Assembly: GCF_034043515.1 (NCBI RefSeq)
Contig: NZ_CP138214.1
Location: forward strand, 4,278,001 to 4,342,000
Reading direction: 5' to 3'
DNA: 64,000 nucleotides
DNA from: Pseudomonas sp. MUP55
GTDB taxonomy: Bacteria > Pseudomonadota > Gammaproteobacteria > Pseudomonadales > Pseudomonadaceae
The translations under genes were made by a program, and so were the position numbers. Positions 38,441 through 46,475 of this stretch are shown here, one piece after another; within the stretch, counting starts at the first letter, position 1, and each line of letters begins with the position of its first letter. The notes beneath the pieces were generated by a model that did not search any database, was not told the DNA's origin, and worked only from the letters and a program-made list of their open reading frames with translations.

Positions 38441-40828
38441 CTATTGAGCACCGCTGCTGCAAGGCTGCACCCGGTCCCTGCCCGTCTGCTTGGCGGCATA
38501 CACCGCCGAGTCGGCGCGCAGCAGCAAGCCATCGATGCCTTCATCGACACGCCAGCTGGCAACTCCGAAGCTGGCGGTGACAATGCCCACCGGCGCCATC
38601 GGCACACTGCGCAACGACTGCCACAGTTCCATCGCCAGGCGGTAAGCCTGGGCGCCGTCGGTGTTCGGGCATAGCACCACGAACTCTTCCCCACCCAACC
38701 GACAGAACACGTCGGTACGACGCAGGCGCTGGCTGATTCGCCTGCACAGCTCCTGCAATACGCCGTCGCCGACACCATGCCCGTGCTGGTCGTTGATCCG
38801 CTTGAAGTGGTCGATATCCAGCATGATCACCGACAGCGCGCCGGCCGTGCGGTTGAAGCGCAGCAGTTCGGCCTTCATGCGGTCCTGGAAATAGCGGCGA
38901 TTGTGGATGCCCGTCAGGGAGTCAGTGATGGACAGCGTGCGCAGCTCTTCTTCGACGCGCTTGAGATCGGAAATATCCGACACATAGCCGTGCCACAACG
39001 TACCGCCGCCGGGGAGTTCTTCCGGTGTGGCCTCGCCACGAATCCAGCGCAGGCCGCGCTGGGGCAACAGCACGCGATACTCTTCGCGCCAATGGCTCAA
39101 TTGCAGCGCCGACAGGCGTATCGAGGCGCGTACCCGCTCAACGTCCAGAGGGTGAATGCGCTCCAGCACCTTGCCGCCGTCCTGTTGCAACACGCCAAGC
39201 TCGATCTCATAGATATCGCGCATGCCTTCGCTGGCATATATGAAACGCCAGGTGTCGCCGGGCTCCAGGGTGAACTGGAAAATGCCGCCTGGCACATGGG
39301 CACTGAGCTTTTTCAGCAAGCGATCCCGTGCAGCCAAGGCCTCATAGGCGCGTTTCTGCTCAGTGATGTCCAGGTAAATGGCCAGGTGCCCGACCCACAG
39401 GCCATGGTCATCGAGCAACACGGTGGCCAGCATGTTGACGGTCAATGGGCTGCCATTTTCACGCAACAGCGTCCACTCGCGGGCGTCATGCTGGCTGTCC
39501 GGGCTTTCCACCAGCATCGCCTGGCTCGGTGCGATGCGCTTACCCAGCGCCACACTCAAACGCGCGGCCCGGGCTTCGAGTTCCGAGGCCAGGTGCAGGC
39601 TTTCCAGCGTCAGGCGTCCCACCACGTGCTCGCCCTTGAACCCCAGCATCCGCTCGGCGCCGGCGTTGAACGTGTTGATGACCCCGCGCAAGTCCGTGGC
39701 GATGATCGCCATGTGCGTCGCCGCGTTCAGCACGCTGCGCAATTGACCATGGGCGCCGCGCAGTTCCTGCTCACGCAGGCGCAACTGAGCAGTACGCTGC
39801 TCGACCAGCATCAGCGCCCGCTGGCGCTGGCTGACCAGCACGTAGAGCAAGGCACTGAACAGCGCACTCAACAGTACGCCCATGGCCAGTATGGTGTTGG
39901 TCGAAGAATGGTTGGCCTTGTCGAAAGTCTCGCTGGCACGCAGGCTCAACGCGTAGACATGATCACCAAGGGTCAGGCGGCGGGTGGCGACATAATCGCT
40001 GCCGCCGGGCGCATTACCGGATGCGTACAGCACACGCTGCTGAGTGTCGGAGGTGTCGACGATCTGCATCACCAGGTTATCCCGGTTCGACTTGGGCAAA
40101 CCATCAGCCACCAGTTGGCGCATGCTGATCACCGCCATCACATAGCCGTACGGCTGGGCATCCGCCGCTTTACTCACCGGTGCCACCAGCAGCACCCCCG
40201 CGGCATAAGCCGGTTCCACACCCACCAGTTGCATGGGCTGGGACACCGCCGCCTTGCCACTTTTTTGCACACGCTCAAGCACAGCGCGCCGCAGGGGTTG
40301 GGCCAGCAGGTCAAAACCCAAGGGCGAACCCAGCAGACTTTGGGTCTGGCTGTACAGCACCGGTACATATTCATCGCGCTCGGACGCCGGCGCCAACTCA
40401 CCTGCCGAATTCAGCTCACGGATGTTGAAAGGTACGCCGCGCTGGCGCGAGATCTCCTGTTCGAACTGCCTGCGCTGCTCCCGAGACACCCGCGGCGCCC
40501 AGGCATAGGCACGCGCATGCAACAACAAGGGTTGGGCGAAACCGTCGAATTCGCTGCGGGATACTTCGCCGGAGTTGACGAAAAAACGGCGCAGGCTGTC
40601 CAGGCGCAGCTCCTGGTCTTCGAAGCGCTCCTGGATCCGGCTGTAGCGCTCGCTGACCAGCAACTGGAAGCGCTGGCGCACCTGTTGCTGATAGAGGTCG
40701 GCAGCGGCCCACGCGATGACCAGGGTCAATGCGCTACCGGTTGCCAACACCACCACTGCCACCAGCCAAGCCGATGCCTGTTCACTGATAAAACCAAGGA
40801 TTTTCGGGCGTACGGCTTGCATCGGCAT
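38441..40828 (-). CDS. Membrane-bound diguanylate cyclase (CHASE-PAS-PAS-GGDEF)
   Basis: 795-aa cyclic-di-GMP synthase candidate. A transmembrane helix near residues 18-40, a periplasmic CHASE domain (about 75-270; FDLLAQPLRRAVL, GYVMAVISMRQLV), a second helix (about 305-325), two PAS domains (about 355-470 and 490-610) and a C-terminal GGDEF domain (about 635-790). The active loop reads GGEEF, and RRTD five residues ahead matches the inhibitory I-site RxxD, so an active, product-inhibited cyclase is expected. No EAL domain. The start at 40828 is the first ATG; the longer frame uses GTG. Convergent with dacB. Confidence 0.92.
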   Translation of the reverse strand: MPMQAVRPKILGFISEQASAWLVAVVVLATGSALTLVIAWAAADLYQQQVRQRFQLLVSERYSRIQERFEDQELRLDSLRRFFVNSGEVSRSEFDGFAQPLLLHARAYAWAPRVSREQRRQFEQEISRQRGVPFNIRELNSAGELAPASERDEYVPVLYSQTQSLLGSPLGFDLLAQPLRRAVLERVQKSGKAAVSQPMQLVGVEPAYAAGVLLVAPVSKAADAQPYGYVMAVISMRQLVADGLPKSNRDNLVMQIVDTSDTQQRVLYASGNAPGGSDYVATRRLTLGDHVYALSLRASETFDKANHSSTNTILAMGVLLSALFSALLYVLVSQRQRALMLVEQRTAQLRLREQELRGAHGQLRSVLNAATHMAIIATDLRGVINTFNAGAERMLGFKGEHVVGRLTLESLHLASELEARAARLSVALGKRIAPSQAMLVESPDSQHDAREWTLLRENGSPLTVNMLATVLLDDHGLWVGHLAIYLDITEQKRAYEALAARDRLLKKLSAHVPGGIFQFTLEPGDTWRFIYASEGMRDIYEIELGVLQQDGGKVLERIHPLDVERVRASIRLSALQLSHWREEYRVLLPQRGLRWIRGEATPEELPGGGTLWHGYVSDISDLKRVEEELRTLSITDSLTGIHNRRYFQDRMKAELLRFNRTAGALSVIMLDIDHFKRINDQHGHGVGDGVLQELCRRISQRLRRTDVFCRLGGEEFVVLCPNTDGAQAYRLAMELWQSLRSVPMAPVGIVTASFGVASWRVDEGIDGLLLRADSAVYAAKQTGRDRVQPCSSGAQ

Positions 40829-40932
40829 AGGCAACACTCACAACGCCAGCGTGCGGGGTGTCACTTTGGCTGGACGTTAAGTTATAGCCATCGGTCGAGT
40901 GTTTGACCAGCGTAAATACTGCGAGCGCTTGC

Positions 40933-40959
40933 TGTGGGAGGGAGCAAGCTCCCTCCTAT
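40933..40959. repeat. Single REP-like palindrome
   Basis: TGTGGGAGGGAGCAAGCTCCCTCCTA, a single copy of a variant REP palindrome between the cyclase and rlmL. No inverted partner is seen. Confidence 0.6.
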
Positions 40960-40981
40960 CGAAGCTCGCCCCTGCGGACAA

Positions 40982-43246
40982 TCAGCGTGCGGTGATTTTC
41001 CAGGCGCGATGGATCTTCGCGTTGCGCGCAAAATCCGGGTCGATGGTCTTGTCGCTGATCTCCTCGACCGCATAGCGTTCGCTGAGGTTGTCTTCCAGCT
41101 GGAACTTGCGAAAGTTGTTCGAGAAGTACAGCACGCCGCCCGGTGCCAGGCGCGCCATGGCCAGGTCGAGCAATTGCACGTGGTCACGCTGCACGTCGAA
41201 AATGCCTTCCATGCGCTTGGAGTTGGAGAACGTCGGCGGGTCGATGAAAATCATGTCGAACTCATCACGACTGGCTTCCAGCCACGCCATCACGTCGCCC
41301 TGTTCCAGGCGGTTCTTGTCGGAAAACCCGTTGAGGGAAAAGTTGCGACGCGCCCAATCCAGGTAGGTTTTGGACAAATCGACACTGGTGGTGCTGCGCG
41401 CGCCACCCTTGGCTGCGTGTACGCTGGCGGTGGCGGTGTAGCAAAACAGGTTGAGGAAGCGCTTGCCCGCCGCTTCCTTCTGAATGCGCATGCGCATCGG
41501 ACGGTGATCAAGGAACAGGCCGGTGTCCAGGTAGTCGGTCAGGTTGACCAGCAGCTTCACGCCACCTTCGCTGACCTCGGTGAACTTGCCCTGGGCGCTC
41601 TGGCGCTCGTATTGCTTGGTGCCGCTCTGACGCTCGCGACGTTTGACCACCACGCGGCTCTTGTCAACGTTCAATGCCTGGGGGATCGCTGCAAGCGCGT
41701 CGAACATGCGCGCCGAGGCTTTTTCCGGGTCGATGGATTTGGGCGCGGCGTATTCCTGCACGTGCACCCAATCGTGATACAGGTCGATAGCCATGGAGTA
41801 CTCCGGCATGTCGGCGTCGTACACACGGTAGCAATCCACGCCTTCACGCTTGGCCCATTTGCCCAGCAGCTTGAGGTTCTTCTGCAGGCGGTTGGCAAAC
41901 ATCTGCCCGCCTTCGCTCAAACGCGCCTGCTCGACCACCGGGGCCGGTGCTGGCTTGATCGGGTTGCCGTTCTTGTTGTACTGACGCTCGGCCGGTTCGG
42001 TCGGGGCCTGGTCGTAAGCGGCTTGCTCACGTTCGGCCTGACGCTGTTCCGGGGTACGACGCTCGCCGGTGACGAACTGATCCGGGTTGACCTTGATCAG
42101 CAGCAATTTGCACGGCAACGCGCCGTTCCAGAACGAGTATTGCTTGTGGCTGCGAATGCCCATGCGCTTGCCCAGGTCCGGCGCGCCGGTGAATACGGCC
42201 GCTTCCCAACCCATGCAGGCCTGACGCAGACGCTCGCCAAGGTTCTGGTAGAGGTACAACAAGCTGGCTTCGTCACCCAAACGCTCGCCGTATGGCGGGT
42301 TGCAGATCACCAAACCTTTCTGGTTCTGGTCCGGGCGCGGCTCGAACGTGCCGACTTCGCCCTGGTACACCTTGATCCAGTGGCTCAAGCCTGCGCGCTC
42401 GATGTTGTTGCGGGCTGGCTGGATCAGGCGCGGATCGGCTTCGTAGCCACGCACCCACAGCGGCGTTTTGTTCATGCCGATGGCGGCACGTTCAGTGGCC
42501 TCGGCGTGCAGTTTCTTCCACAGCGCCGGGACGTGACCCAGCCAGGTGGTGAAGCCCCACAGTTCGCGATTGAGGTTGGGCGCCATGTCGGCGGCGATCA
42601 TCGCGCCTTCGACCAGGAAAGTGCCCACGCCACACATCGGGTCGGTCAATGCGCCGCCTTCGGCAGCAATGCGCGGCCAGCCGGCACGGATCAGAATCGC
42701 GGCCGCCAGGTTTTCCTTCAACGGCGCGGCGCCCTGCTGCAGGCGATAGCCGCGCTGGTGCAGGCTATGGCCGGACAGGTCCAGGGACAGGATGGCTTCG
42801 CCACGGTCCAGGCGCAGGTGGATGCGCAGGTCCGGGTTGATCTTGTCGATGGAGGGGCGTTCGCCGGCCGGGGTGCGCAGCTTGTCGACGATCGCATCCT
42901 TGACCTTCAGCGCGCCGAAGTGAGTGTTGTCGATGCCCGAGCCGTGACCGCTGAATTCCACCGCCAGCGTACCGTCGCAAACCATGTGATCGGCCCACTC
43001 GATGTCCAGCACGCCGTGGTAGAGGTCCTCGGCGTCCTTCATCGGGAAGCGCTTGAGCACCAGCAGCACGCGGTTGGCCAGGCGCGACCAGAGGCACAGG
43101 CGATAGGCGGTTTCCATGTCGGCCATGCCGCGGACGGCCGAGGTATGCTCACGGGCTTCCTCAAGGCCAAGCCCGACGGCTTCCTCGATCAGCAGGCCTT
43201 CGAGGCCCTTGGGGCAAGTGAGAAAGAGTTCAAAACGGTCCGACAT
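40982..43246 (-). CDS. rlmL: Bifunctional 23S rRNA methyltransferase RlmKL
   Basis: 754-aa fused enzyme that makes m2G2445 (RlmL half) and m7G2069 (RlmK half). N-terminal THUMP domain (about 1-155), the first methyltransferase with NPPYGERLGDE (about 310), and the second with the SAM-binding region NLFCYTATASVHAAKGGA (about 595) and IDPPTFSNSKRM (about 655). The start at 43246 (MSDRFELFLTCP) matches family length; the longer frame extends through the leader. Confidence 0.95.
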   Translation of the reverse strand: MSDRFELFLTCPKGLEGLLIEEAVGLGLEEAREHTSAVRGMADMETAYRLCLWSRLANRVLLVLKRFPMKDAEDLYHGVLDIEWADHMVCDGTLAVEFSGHGSGIDNTHFGALKVKDAIVDKLRTPAGERPSIDKINPDLRIHLRLDRGEAILSLDLSGHSLHQRGYRLQQGAAPLKENLAAAILIRAGWPRIAAEGGALTDPMCGVGTFLVEGAMIAADMAPNLNRELWGFTTWLGHVPALWKKLHAEATERAAIGMNKTPLWVRGYEADPRLIQPARNNIERAGLSHWIKVYQGEVGTFEPRPDQNQKGLVICNPPYGERLGDEASLLYLYQNLGERLRQACMGWEAAVFTGAPDLGKRMGIRSHKQYSFWNGALPCKLLLIKVNPDQFVTGERRTPEQRQAEREQAAYDQAPTEPAERQYNKNGNPIKPAPAPVVEQARLSEGGQMFANRLQKNLKLLGKWAKREGVDCYRVYDADMPEYSMAIDLYHDWVHVQEYAAPKSIDPEKASARMFDALAAIPQALNVDKSRVVVKRRERQSGTKQYERQSAQGKFTEVSEGGVKLLVNLTDYLDTGLFLDHRPMRMRIQKEAAGKRFLNLFCYTATASVHAAKGGARSTTSVDLSKTYLDWARRNFSLNGFSDKNRLEQGDVMAWLEASRDEFDMIFIDPPTFSNSKRMEGIFDVQRDHVQLLDLAMARLAPGGVLYFSNNFRKFQLEDNLSERYAVEEISDKTIDPDFARNAKIHRAWKITAR

Positions 43247-43670
43247 GGGGCATTCCAGGCTTTTCAGCAATAAATGAACGGGCGACGCATCACCGGCTCG
43301 GTTTTCAATCAAGCACTTTTCTTGAAGAGTGCTCGCGTGGCACGAATGTGCCGTTCCACTCCGTCTGACGGGCCCTCGGGCCTTTATTGACGGGGCAGAA
43401 GAAGAAAGTGAAGCAACAAAAGGAAATATTCCGACCCTTCGTCGAATAATAACCGACTGCAACAGGCGGGCATTCTCACCAAGGGATCAAACCGTTGCGC
43501 TTCGCAGGGCACATCATAGCTGGCTTTGCTCTATAAAAGGGGCGAAAAGCCGTCCCAGCTTATGGCTATAGCATCGTTCCGGTTACGTGCTTATGACAAA
43601 ACGATCATTGAATCCATGTGACCTATTGGTTAGAACTCAACACAGGTTGACACCGTAACGGCGTCGACAC
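43247..43670. other. Long rlmL-rmf intergenic region with hairpins on the rlmL side
   Basis: Over 400 bases with no convincing gene before the rmf leader. On the rlmL side are three consecutive stems: AGCACT/AGTGCT (43312-43333), GGCAC-GAAT-GTGCC (43339-43352) and the GGGCCCTCGGGCC palindrome (43370-43382), which may lie in the rlmL 5' UTR. The middle part (about 43400-43670) shows no strong structure to the eye and should hold the two divergent promoters. Confidence 0.5.
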
Positions 43671-43673
43671 ATC

Positions 43674-43778
43674 GGCTCGCCACGCCGGCAGCGAGCCCAC
43701 CAACGGCAGAAAAACTCTGCCCGGCCTCACACGAGGCCGAAGGATATCTAGACAGTCAACAAGTGAGGGAAACACCCT
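43674..43778 (+). ncRNA. Structured 5' UTR of rmf (rmf RNA motif candidate)
   Basis: Three tandem hairpins directly before rmf: GGCTCGC/GCGAGCC (43674-43697), GGCAGA/TCTGCC (43705-43721) and CGGCCTC/GAGGCCG (43722-43739), then a 39-base tail with GAGGG before the ATG. A conserved RNA motif in the 5' UTR of Pseudomonas rmf genes has been described from comparative genomics (the rmf RNA motif); this leader is the obvious candidate. I cannot check the match to the published consensus. Confidence 0.65.
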
Positions 43779-43994
43779 ATGAGAAGACTTAAGCGTGATC
43801 CGTTGGAAAGAGCATTTTTACGCGGATATCAATATGGCGTTCATGGAAAATCCCGTGAGCTTTGCCCATTTACTCTACCGTCGGTACGCCAAGCCTGGAT
43901 CAATGGCTGGCGAGAAGGACGCGGCGACAACTGGGACGGTATGACTGGCACTGCGGGTATCCACAGACTCAACGAACTTCACGCCGTCGGCTAA
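43779..43994 (+). CDS. rmf: Ribosome modulation factor
   Basis: 71-aa basic protein that dimerises 70S ribosomes into inactive 100S particles in stationary phase. The family core GYQYGVHGKSRELCPF...RQAWINGWREGRGD is intact. It has a long structured leader, and GAGGG precedes the ATG. Followed by a strong terminator. Confidence 0.97.
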   Translation: MRRLKRDPLERAFLRGYQYGVHGKSRELCPFTLPSVRQAWINGWREGRGDNWDGMTGTAGIHRLNELHAVG

Positions 43995-44078
43995 TCAGGG
44001 CACTTAATTCCGACACTCAACTTGAATATGTAACGACTTAACCACGCACGTCCTATCCGGGCGGCGGGCTTCGGCCCA

Positions 44079-44104
44079 GGGGCTCCTTCATGGAGCCCTT
44101 TTTA
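44079..44104 (+). terminator. rmf terminator
   Basis: GGGCTCC-ttcat-GGAGCCC followed by TTTTT at 44099-44103: a classic intrinsic terminator 85 bases after the rmf stop. Confidence 0.92.
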
Positions 44105-44134
44105 TTGCCTCGCTAACGGTAGTTCAGGCAGGCA

Positions 44135-45154
44135 TCAGCGCAGCGCAGCGATTGCGTCCACCGATTCGCGGATGAGCGCGGGGCCTTTGTAGATGAAGCC
44201 GGAGTACAACTGCACCAGGCTTGCGCCCGCCGCGATCTTTTCGGCCGCGTGCTTGCCTTCGGTGATCCCGCCGACGGCGATGATCGGCAGGCGCCCCGCC
44301 AGTTCGGCGGCCAGTACCTTGACGATGTGGGTGCTTTTGTCGCGTACCGGCGCGCCGGACAGACCGCCCGCCTCATCACCGTGAGCCAGGCCTTCGACGC
44401 CCACACGGCTGAGGGTGGTGTTGGTCGCGATGACCGCATCCATCCCCGAGTCCACCAGGGCCTGGGCCACCAGCACGGTTTCTTCATCGCTCATATCGGG
44501 AGCGATCTTGATCGCCAACGGCACCCGCTTGCCGTGACGCACCGCCAGGTCTTCCTGGCGCTGGCGCAGCGCTTCGAGCAATTGCTTGAGCGAGTCACCG
44601 AACTGCAGGCTGCGCAAGCCTGGGGTGTTGGGCGAGCTGACGTTGACGGTGACATAGCTGGCGTGGGCGTAGACCTTATCCAGGCAGATCAGGTAATCGT
44701 CCACCGCACGCTCCACCGGCGTGTCGAAATTCTTGCCGATATTGATACCGAGGATGCCCTTGTACTTCGCCGCCTCAACCCGCGAAAGCAGATGGTCCAC
44801 CCCCAGGTTGTTAAAGCCCATGCGATTGATGATCGCCTCGGCGTCCGGCAGGCGGAAGATCCGGGGCTTGGGGTTGCCCGGTTGCGGCCGAGGGGTCACG
44901 GTGCCGATTTCGACGAAACCGAAACCCAACTGTGCAAACCCGTCGATGGCCGCACCGTTCTTGTCCAGCCCGGCAGCCAACCCGACCGGGTTGGGGAAGT
45001 TCAGCCCCATCACCGACACCGGCATTTTCGCCGGCGCCTTGCATACCAGGCCATTGAGCCCCAGGCGGCCGCCGGCACCGATCAGGTCCAGGGACAGATC
45101 GTGGGAGGTTTCCGGGGAGAGTTTGAACAACAGCTGGCGGGCCAGGGTATACAT
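44135..45154 (-). CDS. pyrD: Dihydroorotate dehydrogenase (quinone), class 2
   Basis: 339-aa inner-membrane-associated flavoenzyme of pyrimidine synthesis, using quinone as acceptor. N-terminal amphipathic helix ([18 protein letters not shown]), FMN site ([13 protein letters not shown], about 56-68; GFNNLGVD), catalytic serine in [15 protein letters not shown] (about 170-184) and [10 protein letters not shown]. Convergent with rmf, the usual pseudomonad neighbour. Confidence 0.96.
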   Translation of the reverse strand: MYTLARQLLFKLSPETSHDLSLDLIGAGGRLGLNGLVCKAPAKMPVSVMGLNFPNPVGLAAGLDKNGAAIDGFAQLGFGFVEIGTVTPRPQPGNPKPRIFRLPDAEAIINRMGFNNLGVDHLLSRVEAAKYKGILGINIGKNFDTPVERAVDDYLICLDKVYAHASYVTVNVSSPNTPGLRSLQFGDSLKQLLEALRQRQEDLAVRHGKRVPLAIKIAPDMSDEETVLVAQALVDSGMDAVIATNTTLSRVGVEGLAHGDEAGGLSGAPVRDKSTHIVKVLAAELAGRLPIIAVGGITEGKHAAEKIAAGASLVQLYSGFIYKGPALIRESVDAIAALR

Positions 45155-45239
45155 GGGCGGGCTAGACTCGGATGGCGGCGAAAGGTGGCGCGATTATAGC
45201 CGGGGAGACGGGCTGCATGCGAGGCGTGCCACCCAATCG

Positions 45240-45701
45240 TCAGTTACGATGAGCCATCAATGCCTCGTAACGCACCCAGACTTTTTCGGCGTAGCGCATG
45301 CGCAATGCCTCACGCTGCGCCCCGGCACCAGGCCCCACATTGTAGGAGCCCACCGCCGTCCAGTTATAGCCGAAACGCTGAACGAACCCGGCAAGAATCG
45401 AGGCGCCGACTTCCACCGACAAACATGGCTCGCTCAGCAAACGTTCTTCGGTAATGCCCAGCTTGAGCAAGCGCGGCAAGTGACTGCTGTTGATTTGCAT
45501 CAAACCGATATCACGCGTGCCATTACCGTTGGCATAGTTGATCGCCTCCGCGCGGTACCCCGACTCTACCGCCGCAATGGCCTGCAGTAACTCCGGCTCG
45601 AAGTCATAGCGACGCGCCACTTCATCCCAGCAGTAGGCCAGGGCCTGGTTGCTGCTCATCAGCGCGCTCAGTATCAGGGCCTTGCCCCATCGCCTAGACA
45701 C
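45240..45701 (-). CDS. IagB-like lytic transglycosylase of the type III secretion relic
   Basis: A GTG start at 45701 gives 153 aa with a signal peptide (MSRRWGKALILSALMSSNQALA, ending near residue 22). The SLT fold has the catalytic glutamate in AAVESGYRAEA (about residue 43), then GLMQINSSHLPRL and GSYNVGPGAGAQ. It resembles IagB/IpgF, the transglycosylases that open peptidoglycan for type III secretion needles. Its GTG lies inside the last codons of the HilA-like gene (GTGTCTAG, 8-base overlap), so translation is coupled. Longer starts would run far into that gene. Confidence 0.82.
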   Translation of the reverse strand: MSRRWGKALILSALMSSNQALAYCWDEVARRYDFEPELLQAIAAVESGYRAEAINYANGNGTRDIGLMQINSSHLPRLLKLGITEERLLSEPCLSVEVGASILAGFVQRFGYNWTAVGSYNVGPGAGAQREALRMRYAEKVWVRYEALMAHRN

Positions 45702-46080
45702 TGCTGATCTGCCCGCACGCCGCACACAGGTGCATGACTTGCTTTGGCCCAGTGTCTTCAACCTGCACGGGGCAGGTAAACCGATAGCCCTTGCCATACA
45801 CGGTCTTGATAAAGCCTTTGTCGGCTCTCAAGTGCTTGCGCAACGCATAAATACACCGAGTCAATGATTCATCGGCCACCTCGCCCCTGGGCCAGGCGAG
45901 CGCCAACAGACGGTCCTTGGTCATCAACGAACCGCCGGAAGCCAGTAACAGTCGAAGCACCCGCCCCTCTTTGGGCGGCAGTTGAATATCGGTTTCCCTG
46001 CCAGTCAGCCGACCATCGCCATGCAAGGTCCAATGAGCGAAAACAAAAGACGTTGTCGATTTTTCAATCACCACGGCCAT
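45694..46080 (-). CDS. HilA-like winged-helix DNA-binding protein (short)
   Basis: ATG at 46080 with AGGTG upstream; 128 aa. Almost the whole protein is an OmpR/ToxR-type winged helix (about residues 20-105; PPKEGRVLRLLLASGGSLMT, DESLTRCIYALRKHLR, IKTVYGKGYRF). The closest context match is HilA, which pairs with IagB in SPI-1, but the large C-terminal domain of HilA is absent; instead it ends in a short tail with a CAAC motif (C122, C125). There is no receiver domain and no transmembrane helix. Coupled to the IagB-like gene. Confidence 0.78.
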   Translation of the reverse strand: MAVVIEKSTTSFVFAHWTLHGDGRLTGRETDIQLPPKEGRVLRLLLASGGSLMTKDRLLALAWPRGEVADESLTRCIYALRKHLRADKGFIKTVYGKGYRFTCPVQVEDTGPKQVMHLCAACGQISSV

Positions 46081-46241
46081 AGCGCACCTGCATATTCGAC
46101 GGCTGACATCCAAATCCCTTCTTCCAGTGACGGCTCATTCGCCCGATGCCGTGACTATAAAAACCTGTCTCACCCATCACGCTAGGAAAAGCCCTATTCA
46201 GTCAGCGTTTTTTAGCGTTCTCCTGTAAGAAAATTCAGGAC

Positions 46242-46463
46242 TCAACCGGAGTCGGATACCCACTCCTGATACACCTCATGCAGCTCAACCCCTAGCCGGT
46301 CCTCCAACTGCACCAACTCACCCACCGCCATCAATTGCCCATTGACCCGTATTTCCACGCAATGGATGACCTCAGGCGCCAGAGGCAACACTTTTCCCGG
46401 CGCAAATGCAGCCAAACGCCTGCGGCTGATCAATTGCTCCTGCAGCAGTACTTCCAGGTACAT
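46242..46463 (-). CDS. SpaO/SctQ C-terminal SpoA-domain protein (73 aa)
   Basis: Short protein that is essentially one SpoA (FliN-like) domain: LEVLLQEQLISRRRLAAF, then PLAPEV, then IRVNGQLMAVGELVQLEDRLGVELHE. This matches the C-terminal surface-presentation domain of SpaO, the sorting-platform/C-ring component of SPI-1-type secretion. The rest of SpaO (about 230 residues) is missing. SpaO-like genes also make such a short form by internal initiation, so a stand-alone copy is not necessarily dead. ATG at 46463 with AAAGGCG upstream; it begins 12 bases after the secretin stop. Confidence 0.78.
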   Translation of the reverse strand: MYLEVLLQEQLISRRRLAAFAPGKVLPLAPEVIHCVEIRVNGQLMAVGELVQLEDRLGVELHEVYQEWVSDSG

Positions 46464-46475
46464 GGACAAACGCCT

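Noticed and set aside
43329..43571. 80-codon frame in the rlmL-rmf gap
   Set aside because: No ribosome site and no family resemblance; overlaps the rlmL-side hairpins.
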